Shown: positions 8,347 to 16,440, counted from the first letter of the stretch. The stretch is DNA of 64,000 nt from Roseovarius mucosus (GCF_002080415.1 NZ_CP020474.1:3051501-3115500), one strand, 5' to 3'. Numbers and translations are program-made. The notes: generated by a model not told the origin, from the letters alone.

Positions 8347-8931
8347 TCAGTTACCAGACAAACCACTTTTTACGGCATCTGTAATGATATTTGTTAATGC
8401 GCCTTTTGCTTTGGATTTCAGGCCATCGACAATACCAGGTGATTTTTCGGCTTCTTGTTGTGTCTCTTCAGCCAGCACAGGAACCTCGTAGAGTGTTACC
8501 TCTGCTTGTGTGACAGGAGCCCCCAGGATCTTCAGAGATGCCGTTGAGCGGGCTACATCATCGAGCGCAACACGCATCCATTCAGCAGCCCCTCCAGCAG
8601 CGTCTCGCATGCCCTGTTCAGCTTTGGCCTTCTCCAGTCTTTGGTCGATATCGATACCTTTTTCACGTCGTTCATCGATCAAGGATTTATCAGTGATAAC
8701 ACTCGTATCCTGTATGGCTTGAGAAGGCGCTTCTTTAGCTGTGATATCTTCATCAGATTCTGATCCTAATAAGTAGACAATCCCAAGGATCATTACTGCA
8801 ATCAGACCAATACCTGCCAGCTTTCTTGGCTCAATAGATGGCCCTTTTGTAGATGTAGTATTGCTTGTATTGATCTCAGGAGCTGTCTTCTCACCGTTGT
8901 TCAAATTCGTATTCATTCCCATTAATGACAT
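8347..8931 (-). CDS. Hypothetical single-pass membrane protein
   Basis: A 194-residue protein. A polar N-terminal tail of about 37 residues precedes one clear membrane segment (LAGIGLIAVMILGIVYLLG, about 38-56). A charged, probably coiled periplasmic part follows (RREKGIDIDQRLEKAKAEQG), and the C-terminus ends in small helical residues. It is the second gene of a pair, 12 bases after the small membrane protein gene at 8944-9204. Two small membrane proteins in a plasmid-like island could belong to a cell-surface or transfer apparatus, but I recognise no family. Confidence 0.55.
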   Translation of the reverse strand: MSLMGMNTNLNNGEKTAPEINTSNTTSTKGPSIEPRKLAGIGLIAVMILGIVYLLGSESDEDITAKEAPSQAIQDTSVITDKSLIDERREKGIDIDQRLEKAKAEQGMRDAAGGAAEWMRVALDDVARSTASLKILGAPVTQAEVTLYEVPVLAEETQQEAEKSPGIVDGLKSKAKGALTNIITDAVKSGLSGN

Positions 8932-8943
8932 ATCAGATACCTA

Positions 8944-9204
8944 TTAAAACTGGGTCAGCACATAGCCAGCAGCAAGCATGGCAACCAGGATCCCCCAATT
9001 CGGGCGTCCTGTTAAAGCTGAGAAAAGAAAGATGACCATACCCAAACCAAACAGGATTGCCGGAGCCGTTCCTGCAAGGTTGAGCATTGTATCCAAAATA
9101 GAAGGAGAGGGTGGAACCAGATCTGTTGGGTTGACCTGATTTTCTAATGTTTGCCTGCCGAATTCAGGAATGCTGTCTTTATTTGAAATTGTGTTTTCTG
9201 ACAT
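8944..9204 (-). CDS. Small two-helix membrane protein
   Basis: An 86-residue protein with a polar N-terminus and two closely spaced hydrophobic stretches (APAILFGLGMVIFLFSAL and WGILVAMLAAGYVLTQF). It is the first gene of a two-gene minus-strand unit with the 194-residue membrane protein. Size and layout resemble small pilin-like or VirB3-like transfer proteins, but no motif settles this. Confidence 0.5.
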   Translation of the reverse strand: MSENTISNKDSIPEFGRQTLENQVNPTDLVPPSPSILDTMLNLAGTAPAILFGLGMVIFLFSALTGRPNWGILVAMLAAGYVLTQF

Positions 9205-9434
9205 TTTGATAATCCTTTATCTATAAAAATTAAATGACTCCTTTCCCAGATTTTCCAAAATTAAGTTAGCGTTGTGGGATTTTGTAATCTGTTAACTTAT
9301 TAGATGAAAACAATGGAGTTACAAAATGAATGTTACAGAGAAAACAACAGATAAAATGGGAGACAGCTCGTTGTATCTGGAAGTTGGAGATGAACCGCGC
9401 CGGGTTTGCCGGAGGCTCCAACTCCTGAGTAGGA

Positions 9435-9767
9435 TTGAGCATCATGAGCAAAACAACGAACAAGTTTTCCCCTGAAGTGCGTGAACGCGCGGTGCGACTG
9501 GTCTTCGACAATGAGGGGCAGCTCGGTTCGCGTTGGCAGGCGATTATGTCGATTGCGGCGAAGATCGGCTGCGCACCCCAGACCCTGAACGACTGGGTCA
9601 AGAAGGCCGAGGTCAATGTCGGCAAGCGTGCGGGCGTCTCCAGCGAGATGGCCGAGCGCATGAAGGCGTTGGAACGCGAGAACCGCGAGCTGCGCCAGGC
9701 GAATGAGATACTTCGCAAGGCGTCAGCTTATTTTGCGCTGGCGGAGCTCGACCGCCGGTCGAAGTGA
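9435..9767 (+). CDS. IS3-family transposase OrfA
   Basis: A 110-residue protein with an HTH_Tnp_1 N-terminus ([13 protein letters not shown], then a [12 protein letters not shown] recognition region) and a C-terminal leucine-zipper-like helix ([20 protein letters not shown]). OrfA binds the IS ends. A shift into the overlapping orfB frame makes the full OrfAB transposase. The real start may be the second Met ([12 protein letters not shown], 9444). Confidence 0.92.
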   Translation: MSIMSKTTNKFSPEVRERAVRLVFDNEGQLGSRWQAIMSIAAKIGCAPQTLNDWVKKAEVNVGKRAGVSSEMAERMKALERENRELRQANEILRKASAYFALAELDRRSK

Positions 9768-10672
9768 TGGTGGGTTTCATCGACGCGCATCGTGATGCGC
9801 ACGGGGTCGAGCCGATCTGCAACGTGCTGCCGATCGCCCCGTCCACCTATTATGATCATCTGGCCAAGCGGGCCGATCCAACCCGGCGGTCGGATCGCGC
9901 GCGCCGGGATGATGCGCTGCGGCCAGAGATCCGGCGTGTCTTCGAGGAGAACTGGAGCGTCTACGGCGTGCGCAAGGTCTGGCACCCACTGCGCCGCGAA
10001 GGCTTCGATGTCGCTCGCTGCACGGTCGCGAGGTTGATGAAGGACATGGATATTCAAGGCATTATTCGAGGCAAGCCACACAGAACGACGATCCCTGACA
10101 AGAAGCAGCCCTGTCCGTTGGACAAAGTGAACCGCCAGTTCCAGGTGCCCGCACCGAACATGCTGTGGGTCAGTGATTTCACCTACGTCGCAACCTGGAA
10201 GGGGTTCGCATATGTGGCTTTCGTGATCGATGCCTATGCTCGGAGGATCGTAGGCTGGCGCGTCAGCACTTCTCCTCACGCCAGTTTCGTCCTTGATGCA
10301 TTGGAACAGGCGGTCCACGAACGTCGCCCGGTCAAAGGCATGGGACTGGTGCATCACAGCGACAGAGGCAGCCAATACCTGTCCATAAAATACACCGAAA
10401 GATTGGCAGAGGCGGGTATCGAACCTTCTGTGGGCAGCGTCGGCGACAGCTATGACAACGCCCTCGCCGAAACGATCAACGGCCTGTTCAAAGCTGAGGT
10501 CATCCACCGTCGCGGCCCGTGGCGCAGTTTCGAGGCCGTCGAATACGCAACACTCGAATGGGTCGACTGGTTCAACTACCGCCGCCTGCTCGAGCCTATC
10601 GGGAACATCCCGCCCGCAGAAGCCGAAACAAACTTCTACGCAGCTCTGGAAACCGAACCCGTGGCCGCGTAA
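9764..10672 (+). CDS. IS3-family transposase OrfB (DDE integrase domain)
   Basis: A 302-residue protein with an HTH_21 region ([20 protein letters not shown]) and an rve-type DDE core. The first Asp is in LWVSDFTYV, the second in [10 protein letters not shown], and the Glu in [13 protein letters not shown]. All three acidic residues are present, so the enzyme is probably active once fused to OrfA by frameshifting. It is close in style to the IS51 subgroup. Confidence 0.93.
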   Translation: MMVGFIDAHRDAHGVEPICNVLPIAPSTYYDHLAKRADPTRRSDRARRDDALRPEIRRVFEENWSVYGVRKVWHPLRREGFDVARCTVARLMKDMDIQGIIRGKPHRTTIPDKKQPCPLDKVNRQFQVPAPNMLWVSDFTYVATWKGFAYVAFVIDAYARRIVGWRVSTSPHASFVLDALEQAVHERRPVKGMGLVHHSDRGSQYLSIKYTERLAEAGIEPSVGSVGDSYDNALAETINGLFKAEVIHRRGPWRSFEAVEYATLEWVDWFNYRRLLEPIGNIPPAEAETNFYAALETEPVAA

Positions 10673-10892
10673 CTCACCGAAATCAGCCTCCGACAAACCC
10701 GGCGCGGTTCAAGATAAGGTATTTCCAACGAAGGCAGAGCTGACAAAGCTGGAGATCGACGTTCTCTATCACAGGATCTTTGGGTATTCACATGATGGGA
10801 TTGCAAATATCATGGGATTTTCAAGAGAAACTGCCCGCAAAATCGAATTGCAGGCAGTTAAGAAACTCAAGGAAACATTGGATTAAGAATAA

Positions 10893-11216
10893 TCAGGATG
10901 TCTTCATGTTGAAGCCAGTATCAACCCCAAGATATGCGGCAAGAGCAATCACGAATTTCAAGCTGCGAACTTCAACACGACCATTGATAATGCGGTTGAC
11001 ATCAGCTTGTGGCAAACCGGTTTCCCGTGCGATATCTGTCTGATTAATTCTTTTCTTGATAACATGATCACGAATTTCAGAAGCAATCTTTTTCTTGATA
11101 TCTAGAATAACCTGTTCACTCGCATCATGGAGCTTTTCATAGCGCCCTTGAGTCTTCTCATATTGAAGTTTTTTCCAGCATGCCGGAGCACCTAATTTTG
11201 GTTTTTGTTTTTCCAT
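10893..11216 (-). CDS. XRE-family helix-turn-helix protein
   Basis: A 107-residue protein. A basic N-terminus and a charged linker lead to a C-terminal XRE-type HTH (INQTDIARETGLPQADVNRIINGRVEVRSLKFVIALAAYLG, about 58-98). HigA-like and other antitoxin regulators have this form, but no toxin gene lies beside it. It converges on the IS-split HTH gene with a 6-base gap, and an AT-rich region upstream (11217-11370) probably holds its promoter. Confidence 0.75.
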   Translation of the reverse strand: MEKQKPKLGAPACWKKLQYEKTQGRYEKLHDASEQVILDIKKKIASEIRDHVIKKRINQTDIARETGLPQADVNRIINGRVEVRSLKFVIALAAYLGVDTGFNMKTS

Positions 11217-11370
11217 AATAATGATTTCTTTCTTTAATTTAATATATAGTTATTTACATTTTTTACAATGCAAAAAATTTTAACTAAATAAATTAAATAC
11301 CTTAGAAATATATAATAAAATACATTGGGTCCGATAGCTTACATTATCAGACGTAAAAGATTTTATATTT

Positions 11371-11760
11371 TCAATGATTAAGCTTTGGTTTTCTGGTCCA
11401 ATCAGCATCAAGCTCTCTTTTCAGATCTCTATGGTATCTGGCAGCGACTTCTCGTGCGGCGTAGTCATGAAATCCATAGGCAAGCCTTCTGATGATCTCT
11501 CTTGAGCGGCCTTTACTATCCTGCGGCAGGTTTTCTTCTGATATTCCAAAAATGCGGTAACCTTCTCCTCTTTCAACAAGATCACGAGAGCCGGGAATGA
11601 TTAAGTAGGTCACTCCAAATGTTCCGGTAATGATCCACTTCATACCAGCAGCTTTTGTTATCTCTTCAAGATCTAGGATTTCACCAGATGGCATCTTTTC
11701 AACGCCAGCTGGTGGATCTACAGGATCAAGGTTTAGGATATCTGGATGAATTTGTTTCAT
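11371..11760 (-). CDS. Hypothetical protein
   Basis: A 129-residue protein with a proline-rich start, a beta-type middle (MKWIITGTFGVTYLIIPGSRDLV) and a C-terminal basic helical part (REIIRRLAYGFHDYAAREVAARYHRDLKREL). No recognised family. It is a stand-alone minus-strand gene, followed after 150 AT-rich bases by the XRE gene. Confidence 0.5.
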   Translation of the reverse strand: MKQIHPDILNLDPVDPPAGVEKMPSGEILDLEEITKAAGMKWIITGTFGVTYLIIPGSRDLVERGEGYRIFGISEENLPQDSKGRSREIIRRLAYGFHDYAAREVAARYHRDLKRELDADWTRKPKLNH

Positions 11761-11928
11761 TTTGTGGACATGGGTTTGGTTACCAAATACTTCTACTCTT
11801 CGGGATTGCGGCGATCAACATAGCAGGAAGAGTGAGCCGGTTTTTTCACCGAGAAGTGAGCCACCTCTGATTATGGATATTGGTTCATGCTGGGGTCAAG
11901 CTGTGTGTTGTTTCCTTCTTCTTTGCAA

Positions 11929-11949
11929 AAGGCCCCGAAAAGGAGCCTT
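11929..11949 (-). terminator. Terminator of the exported-protein gene
   Basis: AAGGCCCC-GAAAA-GGAGCCTT, one mismatch. On the minus strand it reads AAGGCTCC-TTTTC-GGGGCCTTTT with a T-run, 25 bases past the stop of the gene at 11974. It shares its core with the terminators at 5289 and 7003. Confidence 0.7.
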
Positions 11950-11973
11950 CTGTTTAATGGTTAACCCGTGATC

Positions 11974-12495
11974 TTACTGTGAGGCCTTCATTATTCCCAA
12001 TATGTAATCGAATTTTGAATCCGCATCCTTATTTGTCATCCCTACCAGCTCGAACATTCCTGAAATACCGTAACCTTTGATAATGTCTTCAGGAGGATTT
12101 GTGACGGCTTCAAACATGCGTGAATAACATACATCAAGTTCTTCCTGGTCTACCCAACCAAAATTATCGTTTAACAAATTATTAAATGTTATTCTGTAAC
12201 TGTTATCAAACGCTTCGGTATATTTTTGACTATGAGCAGACATATGATCTAAGTTTTCTTCTCTCAGTGAGATTAACAGGGTTGCCAGCTCCAGAAATCG
12301 TGCGGTTGCCTTTGCGCGCTCTTCAGTTAGCACTCCGACGTCCAAATTGTTCATCGTGTTTGCGAAGGCCATACCACTGCATGCTGATGCGACAACTATG
12401 TTCGGGTTTGGTAAATCAGGCGCAGAACTCGTAGATTGCGCATTAGCCGGGGTAACAAAGGCAGCAAGCATTGTTACTGCAATCAAAGATTTCAT
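11974..12495 (-). CDS. Hypothetical exported protein
   Basis: A 173-residue protein with a clear signal peptide (MKSLIAVTMLAAFVTPANAQ, cleavage likely after ANA). The mature part is mainly helical, with two widely spaced Cys residues (SACSGMAF and LDVCYSRM) that could form a disulphide. No known domain. It stands alone, with its terminator at 11929-11949. Confidence 0.6.
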   Translation of the reverse strand: MKSLIAVTMLAAFVTPANAQSTSSAPDLPNPNIVVASACSGMAFANTMNNLDVGVLTEERAKATARFLELATLLISLREENLDHMSAHSQKYTEAFDNSYRITFNNLLNDNFGWVDQEELDVCYSRMFEAVTNPPEDIIKGYGISGMFELVGMTNKDADSKFDYILGIMKASQ

Positions 12496-12630
12496 CTCAG
12501 TTTCCTTGTTTTGTCATAGAAGAGCACTCTACCAAGAGCTTAGATGTCTCTAGATTGCTGGAAAAACAGGTATATGCAAGCTCGTGATGCTCTCCTCAGG
12601 AAAGCTAGAATCTCCCTCCCACAAGTTTAA

Positions 12631-12777
12631 ATGAACTCAGATATCTTGGCTTTGGAAGCCAAAAAGATAACGGGCTCTGCTGTTGATCAGCAGACTTTAA
12701 TTTCTGCATTTGAAAAGCTGACAAATAAGCTCAAGATTGATCCTTCTCTTAAGCATATCAAAGGGAAAGCCGCATAA
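12631..12777 (+). CDS. Possible 48-residue small protein
   Basis: ATG at 12631 opens MNSDILALEAKKITGSAVDQ and ends IDPSLKHIKGKAA. Composition is normal for a helical protein. There is no clear ribosome-binding site of its own. Its ATG directly follows the stop (TAAATG) of a 28-codon frame starting at 12543, so it might be translationally coupled or be the end of a broken gene. The rest of 12496-12866 holds nothing else except the recombinase relic. Confidence 0.3.
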   Translation: MNSDILALEAKKITGSAVDQQTLISAFEKLTNKLKIDPSLKHIKGKAA

Positions 12778-12786
12778 AAGGGATTG

Positions 12787-12906
12787 GATGAAAGCCTGAT
12801 AAAGCTTCTGCTCGATCTCCTGGACCCGTTGAAGCATCCGGTTCCAACGGGCTTCCAGTTCTGCAGTCACCAAGCGGTTCTCTGGGTCCGATGCATCATA
12901 CTGTAG
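12787..12906 (-). pseudogene. Large serine recombinase relic
   Basis: On the minus strand this reads QYDASDPENRLVTAELEARW, then NRMLQRVQEIEQKLYQAFIQS. The RQYDAVDPENRLVAR-ELE-W pattern is typical of the middle to C-terminal part of resolvase/invertase-type recombinases found on plasmids and islands. Only about 40 codons are left. It begins exactly where the IS66 remnant ends, so the IS probably landed in or next to this gene, and later deletions removed the rest. Confidence 0.6.
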
Positions 12907-13205
12907 GAATGCACGGTCGGGCGTCTTGGTTTACCATCAGCATTGCGTTCGACCAGCGCATCCCGCACGGCCTCGGCCTCGGCGACCGCTGTTTCCAGAT
13001 CCTCAAACGCCAGCTGACGCGCATCGGGGGGAAGATGCTCGGACCGCTTGCCATAAAGCGCATGACGCAGCTCGGCGATCAGGTAATCTTGGCGCTCGGT
13101 CTGCGCCTCCAGCCCGGCGACCCTGGCCTGCATGGCCGCGAAGGCCTCACGCACGGCAGGCGGAAGGCTGTCCAGATCAAAGGGGAGATCGGCGGGCGCA
13201 GACAT
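12907..13205 (-). pseudogene. IS66 transposase TnpC, N-terminal fragment
   Basis: Starts MSAPADLPFDLDSLPPAVRE, then a coiled region and LYGKRSEHLPPDARQLAFED, the standard TnpC N-terminal zipper and linker. After VERNADGKPRRP the sequence departs from the family and soon stops. Full TnpC is about 500 residues and carries the DDE core, so this element cannot move by itself. Confidence 0.8.
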
Positions 13206-13259
13206 GGCGATTTATACCGCATGCCCCCACGACTGCCCATATTTACAAGGCGATCCGAG

Positions 13260-13613
13260 TCATTCTGTCGCGGTGGGCGGGGTCGGTCTGGGCGTATGGA
13301 TGCGGCGCCAGTCAAGCCCTGCAAACAGCGCCTCGAACTGCACCCGCGACAGCCGCATGACGCCGTCACCCACCTTTGGCCAGGCGAAGCCGCCCTGCTC
13401 CAGCCGCTTGTAGATCATCACGATGCCACTGCCGTCCCAGAACAGAACCTTGACTCTGTCGCCACGCTTGGACCTGAACACCACCATCACCCCCGCCTTC
13501 GGCGCAAAGCCCAGCTCGGAATGTGCCATGGCTGCCAGCCCGTCGTGCCCTTTGCGGAAGTCTACCGGCTTGGTCGTGATTACTATCCTTACGGCCTGAT
13601 CCGGAAAGATCAC
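13260..13613 (-). CDS. IS66 accessory protein TnpB
   Basis: Matches IS66 Orf2/TnpB: VIFPDQAVRIVITTKPVDFRKG, then ELGFAPKAGVMVVFRSKRGD, VKVLFWDGSGIVMIYKRLEQ and FAWP. The start is chosen as GTG at 13613, which gives the conserved beginning and overlaps the tnpA stop by 4 bases (GTGA). The protein appears intact, though the element is not. Confidence 0.88.
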   Translation of the reverse strand: MIFPDQAVRIVITTKPVDFRKGHDGLAAMAHSELGFAPKAGVMVVFRSKRGDRVKVLFWDGSGIVMIYKRLEQGGFAWPKVGDGVMRLSRVQFEALFAGLDWRRIHTPRPTPPTATE

Positions 13614-14035
13614 AGCACCTTCCTCAGCGCCGCCACCAAGGCTGCCGCGCGGTCTGGGCTGCAATCCGGCGTCACATGCAGAACGGCCCCACAGATCTCG
13701 ACCTTGATCACGTCCGCGTCGGCCGACGCAGTAGCGGCAGCGGCATCAACCGATGGCTCGATCACCAGCGGCTCAAAGGCTGGGACCGCATCCATTGGCA
13801 CCACCAGCTCCCCCTTGCGCGCAAGACCGCGCCATCCGGAAAGGTGCCGGGCAATCAACCCATACTTCGCCGCAACATCGCAGACCCGCGCGCCGGGCTG
13901 AAAACTCTCGGCCACAATCCGCGCCTTGAGATCATCCGGCCAACGCCGACGCCCGGTGGGGCCATCAAGGACCTCGATCCGCGACACTCCCCTCGGCCCC
14001 CGCACCTCCATCCGGTGCTCGTTTTGGCGCTCCAC
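13610..14035 (-). CDS. IS66 accessory protein TnpA
   Basis: A 141-residue protein with an HTH region (RRWPDDLKARIVAESFQPGA, then VCDVAAKYGLIARHLSGWR) and the typical tail with an EICGAVLHVTPDCSPDRAAALVAALRKVL-type ending. It is the first gene of the IS66 operon and is coupled to tnpB by overlap. Confidence 0.88.
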   Translation of the reverse strand: MERQNEHRMEVRGPRGVSRIEVLDGPTGRRRWPDDLKARIVAESFQPGARVCDVAAKYGLIARHLSGWRGLARKGELVVPMDAVPAFEPLVIEPSVDAAAATASADADVIKVEICGAVLHVTPDCSPDRAAALVAALRKVL

Positions 14036-14137
14036 GGCCAGCCTCCCGCAAACTCAGTTGCACGACGGAATGCCCGAAGTCACATCAAGCCGAAACCACG
14101 GGGCTAGCGCACCGCTTACTGTTGAAAGAAGATCGAT

Positions 14138-14590
14138 TCAGCTTTTCCGAAAGTCATTCCACGCCTCAAGAATTGATCTTGTGAACTCTTCAGAAGCCTG
14201 TCCTAAATAGGAACTTTTGGCCGATTTGATGGTTTTGATATCATCGGGAAAGTAAGCTAACACCTGCTCGAACAAGCAAACCCACTGCTGAGCCCCATCA
14301 AGACCCATGGCTACCTTTTCATCATCAGGTATCAATACAGCTTTCTTGTCTTTCCAGGTGACATCCTGCTCACTATGCGTGATCGCCAGAGCTATGACAC
14401 CGACTTTCTCGATACCCTCGCGCATACCAATAGCAGATTTGATTGCGATGCCTGGGTGAGGATGCTGTGCTGTCCCGCCGAAGGGAAAATTGAAGCCGTA
14501 AACGGAACCTTGAGGAACAGGAACCAGCTCTTGACCACGCTGTCTGTTTGGATCAGCAGGATCTTTGTTAGCCCGTTCTCGTTTTGGCAA
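14138..14590 (-). CDS. Hypothetical protein, possibly a PemK/MazF-like toxin
   Basis: 150 residues from a TTG start at 14590 that follows GGAGAAG at good spacing, 4 bases after the upstream gene. Features recalling plasmid growth inhibitors with a MazF-like barrel are an N-terminal QELVPVPQGSVYGFNF, HPHPGIAIKS, a VIALAITHS strand and a LIPDDEKVAMGLDGAQQWVC segment, like the GLD...W pattern before the last strand in such toxins. None is decisive. The stop lies 19 bases from the IS66 end. It is the second gene of a two-gene unit behind a cluster of palindromes, which fits a toxin-antitoxin layout, but this is inference. Confidence 0.45.
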   Translation of the reverse strand: MPKRERANKDPADPNRQRGQELVPVPQGSVYGFNFPFGGTAQHPHPGIAIKSAIGMREGIEKVGVIALAITHSEQDVTWKDKKAVLIPDDEKVAMGLDGAQQWVCLFEQVLAYFPDDIKTIKSAKSSYLGQASEEFTRSILEAWNDFRKS

Positions 14591-14594
14591 AGGA

Positions 14595-15020
14595 TTACTT
14601 CTCCAAGCCAAAAAATGCGAGATCTTCGTCTGACATATCCTTGGGATGGCCAAACCACATATCATCGCTTTCCAAAGCGGTCAGGCCTGCATAGGGGCTC
14701 TTTGCTTGGGTAATCTGAGGTGATGACGGTAGCACGGTTGCGGCCATCGCTTCATAGATCGAGGCAACGGCGGTAGCTGTTCTCACATCGAGCTCTGGAT
14801 CCCGATAGAGAGGAAACTTCCTTTTGTAAGCAGCAGCTTTAATGTCTTGTCCTGAAACCCTTAAGGATGTCACAACATTGAATTTAATACGTTTTTTGTA
14901 AGTTTCCACAACTTTAGAGCCACGTTTCACCTTGCGGCGCGTGCCCATCGGGTTTCCAGTCAACCCCATAAAGTGTGTTTTGCTGCCTTTGACCATCTCG
15001 TCCATCCTCGCCATCAACAT
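14595..15020 (-). CDS. Hypothetical basic protein, possible antitoxin or regulator
   Basis: 141 residues from ATG at 15020. The N-terminal half is basic (GTRRKVKRGSKVVETYKKRIKF) and the C-terminus acidic (MSDEDLAFFGLEK), a charge split common in DNA-binding antitoxins. No family is recognised. It is followed after 4 bases by the possible PemK/MazF-like gene and preceded by three palindromes (15030-15122) that could be its operator. An alternative upstream TTG start (15044) would run into the first palindrome, so I prefer 15020. Confidence 0.45.
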   Translation of the reverse strand: MLMARMDEMVKGSKTHFMGLTGNPMGTRRKVKRGSKVVETYKKRIKFNVVTSLRVSGQDIKAAAYKRKFPLYRDPELDVRTATAVASIYEAMAATVLPSSPQITQAKSPYAGLTALESDDMWFGHPKDMSDEDLAFFGLEK

Positions 15021-15029
15021 ATGTTTTGG

Positions 15030-15122
15030 TTGACTGCTAGTCAATTCTTACAAGAGGCTCTTGTAAAAATGGTAGGTTTCGTTACCCAAAACTACAAAAT
15101 GGGTAATCATACCTACCATTTT
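15030..15122 (-). promoter_or_regulatory. Cluster of three palindromes upstream of the two-gene unit
   Basis: TTGACT-GCT-AGTCAA (15030-15044); TTACAAGAG-G-CTCTTGTAA (15048-15066); and AAAATGGTAGGT (15066-15077) facing ACCTACCATTTT (15111-15122), with an inner GTTACCC/GGGTAAT pair. All arms are perfect except the inner one. They lie directly before the ATG at 15020, where an autoregulatory operator would be expected. The outermost may also end the transcript from the other side. Confidence 0.55.
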
Positions 15123-15206
15123 CAGGGTTTCTTTATGCTTCAGGCATAATCTTCTGTTTTCTTGTTCTAACAGATTTTACAATGAAAATTGTGACAATAG
15201 AAACTA

Positions 15207-16043
15207 GGGTCTGTTGACGTTTAAGGATTCCCAAATCAGGGATTGAATGATTCAAGGTTACCAAATGGGAGGTGACCTTGATCCGAATGACATTGACCGA
15301 CACGCAATGGGCGATCATCGCCCCGCACTGTCTTGGCCGGGAATGTGATCCCGGGCGCACCGGCCCCGATCCTCGGCTGTTCGTCGAAGCGGTGTTGTGG
15401 ATTGTCCGCACGGGCTGTCCGTGGCGTGACTTGCCGAGCGAGTTCGGCAAGTGGAACTCTGTGTTCAAGCGGTTTCGTCGCTGGGTAAAGGCCGACGCAT
15501 TCTATCGTATGTTCAGTGCCTTGGCCGAGGACGCGGACTTCGAATACGCGATGATCGACGGTTCTATCGTCAAGGTCCACCGCCACGGACAGGGCGCAAA
15601 AGGGGGACTCAGGGCCAGGCCATCGGGCGTTCTCGCGGCGGTATAACGACCAAGATCATGGCCCTGACCGATGCGCTCGGCAACCTGGTCGACTTCCGCC
15701 TGCTGCCGGGGCAGGCCCACGATTTGCGCGGCACGGCGGCGCTGCTCGAAGGGCTGTCTTGCGGCCAGTTCCTCGCCGATCGCGCGTTCGACGCCAACTG
15801 GGTCCGCGAAGAGCTGGTGGGAGCCGGGATCGAACCGATCATTCCCCCCAAATCCAACCGCCGCTTTCCGGCAGACTTCGACCGCGACACCTACAAATGG
15901 CGGCACTTGATCGAGAATTTCTTCGGAAAGCTCAAAGAATTCAGGGGTATCGCCACGCGCTGCTGCAAGACAGACAGCAGTTTCTCCGCCTTCATCGCCA
16001 TCGCCGCGACAGTCATCCGTCTACGCTGACCGTCAACAAGCCC
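15207..16043 (+). mobile_element. IS5-family (IS427-like) insertion sequence
   Basis: 837 bp with ends GGGTCTGTTGACG and its complement CGTCAACAAGCCC (two mismatches), inserted in a CTAG context with TA repeated on both sides (15205-15206, 16044-16045). It has one transposase in two overlapping frames. Short length, TA target and frameshifted transposase are usual for the IS427 group. Confidence 0.88.
15272..16029 (+). CDS. IS5/IS427-type transposase with programmed frameshift
   Basis: The first frame (GTG 15272 to 15646) holds [15 protein letters not shown], the DUF4096-type N-terminus, and the first DDE Asp in [19 protein letters not shown]. The second frame (from about 15600 to 16029) holds [20 protein letters not shown], the second Asp in [11 protein letters not shown] and the [20 protein letters not shown] end with the Glu. 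The frames join at the slippery AAAAGGGGGAC (about 15598-15608), as in many IS427 elements. Probably active. Confidence 0.88.
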
Positions 16044-16293
16044 TAGGACAAGCATTACAAAATAGGCAACAACTTCAATCCAGCCGCCTTGGTGCTGAAA
16101 ATGAATGTGATTGTCTACCATTACTTTTTGAGGACGTCCGAAGTACAAATACAAGACTTCTCGAATGGCAAGCGAGCTGGGGATCACAAATACCAAAGCT
16201 TTCAGAAAACTCTTCCAGAATGACTTTTTCAGCAATCTTTCAAAAGGAAGAGAAGACTTGGAACCCCGGAAAAGGGATTGCAGATATGCCAGC

Positions 16294-16339
16294 TGACGCC
16301 TGGAAGTGCAGATATTGTTTCTACTCACTCCAGGCGTCA
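16294..16339. repeat. Perfect 11-bp inverted repeat with 24-bp spacer
   Basis: TGACGCCTGGA (16294-16304) and TCCAGGCGTCA (16329-16339). It overlaps the start region of the IS5-split membrane gene. No T-run follows. It may be a regulator or recombinase site. Confidence 0.5.
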
Positions 16340-16440
16340 TAGAGAACGATCAGGCGGCTTTGGCTGGTGCTGCCTCAGATTTGCATCAGGTGACATGGGA
16401 ATGTGCGCTTTCCAGCCTTAGATCCGAGAGACTGTGAAAA

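Larger units (their letters stand above)
9391..10711 (+). mobile_element. IS3-family insertion sequence, complete
   Basis: 1,321 bp with terminal inverted repeats starting TGAACCGCGCCGGGTTTG at the left and its near-exact complement at the right (one mismatch in the first 26 bases). AGA is duplicated on both sides (9388-9390, 10712-10714). It carries orfA and orfB with a 4-base overlap, as is normal for IS3-type frameshifting. It is GC-rich against its AT-rich surroundings, and the intact repeats and frames suggest a recent insertion. Confidence 0.93.
9326..10886 (+). pseudogene. Small HTH (sigma region 4-like) gene split by an IS3 element
   Basis: The left part begins ATG AAT GTT at 9326, after a GGAG ribosome-binding site (MNVTEKTTDKMGDSSLYLEVG). 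The right part resumes after the IS as DKVFPTKAELTKLEIDVLYH and ends with KKLKETLD at 10886. Removing the IS and one copy of the 3-bp AGA duplication restores a continuous 78-codon frame. The right part (GYSHDGIANIMGFSRETARK) has the helix-turn-helix pattern of sigma-70 region 4 or LuxR-type domains. The gene was probably a small transcription regulator, now inactive. Confidence 0.8.
12907..14119 (-). mobile_element. IS66-family element, truncated
   Basis: It carries tnpA, tnpB and only the N-terminal part of tnpC in the usual order. The tnpA-side end reads GTAAGCGGTGCGCTAGCC on the minus strand (outer base 14119), in keeping with the GTAAGCG start of IS66 ends. The other end is missing because tnpC breaks off near 12930. 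GC-rich inserted DNA. Confidence 0.85.
15133..16340 (-). pseudogene. Small membrane-protein gene split by an IS5-family element
   Basis: The 5' part (from ATG 16340) reads MTPGVSRNNICTSRRQLAYL and ends in a membrane segment (WIEVVAYFVMLVL). Beyond the IS the 3' part continues VSIVTIFIVKSVRTRKQKIM and PEA, then stops. Joining at the CTAG target keeps the frame: the segment becomes VAYFVMLVLVSIVTIFIV, one long membrane helix. A first hydrophobic stretch (FLKALVFVIPSSLAIREVLY) makes it a two-helix protein of about 120 residues. The start codon lies within an inverted repeat and has a poor ribosome-binding site, so the true start is unsure. Confidence 0.7.
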
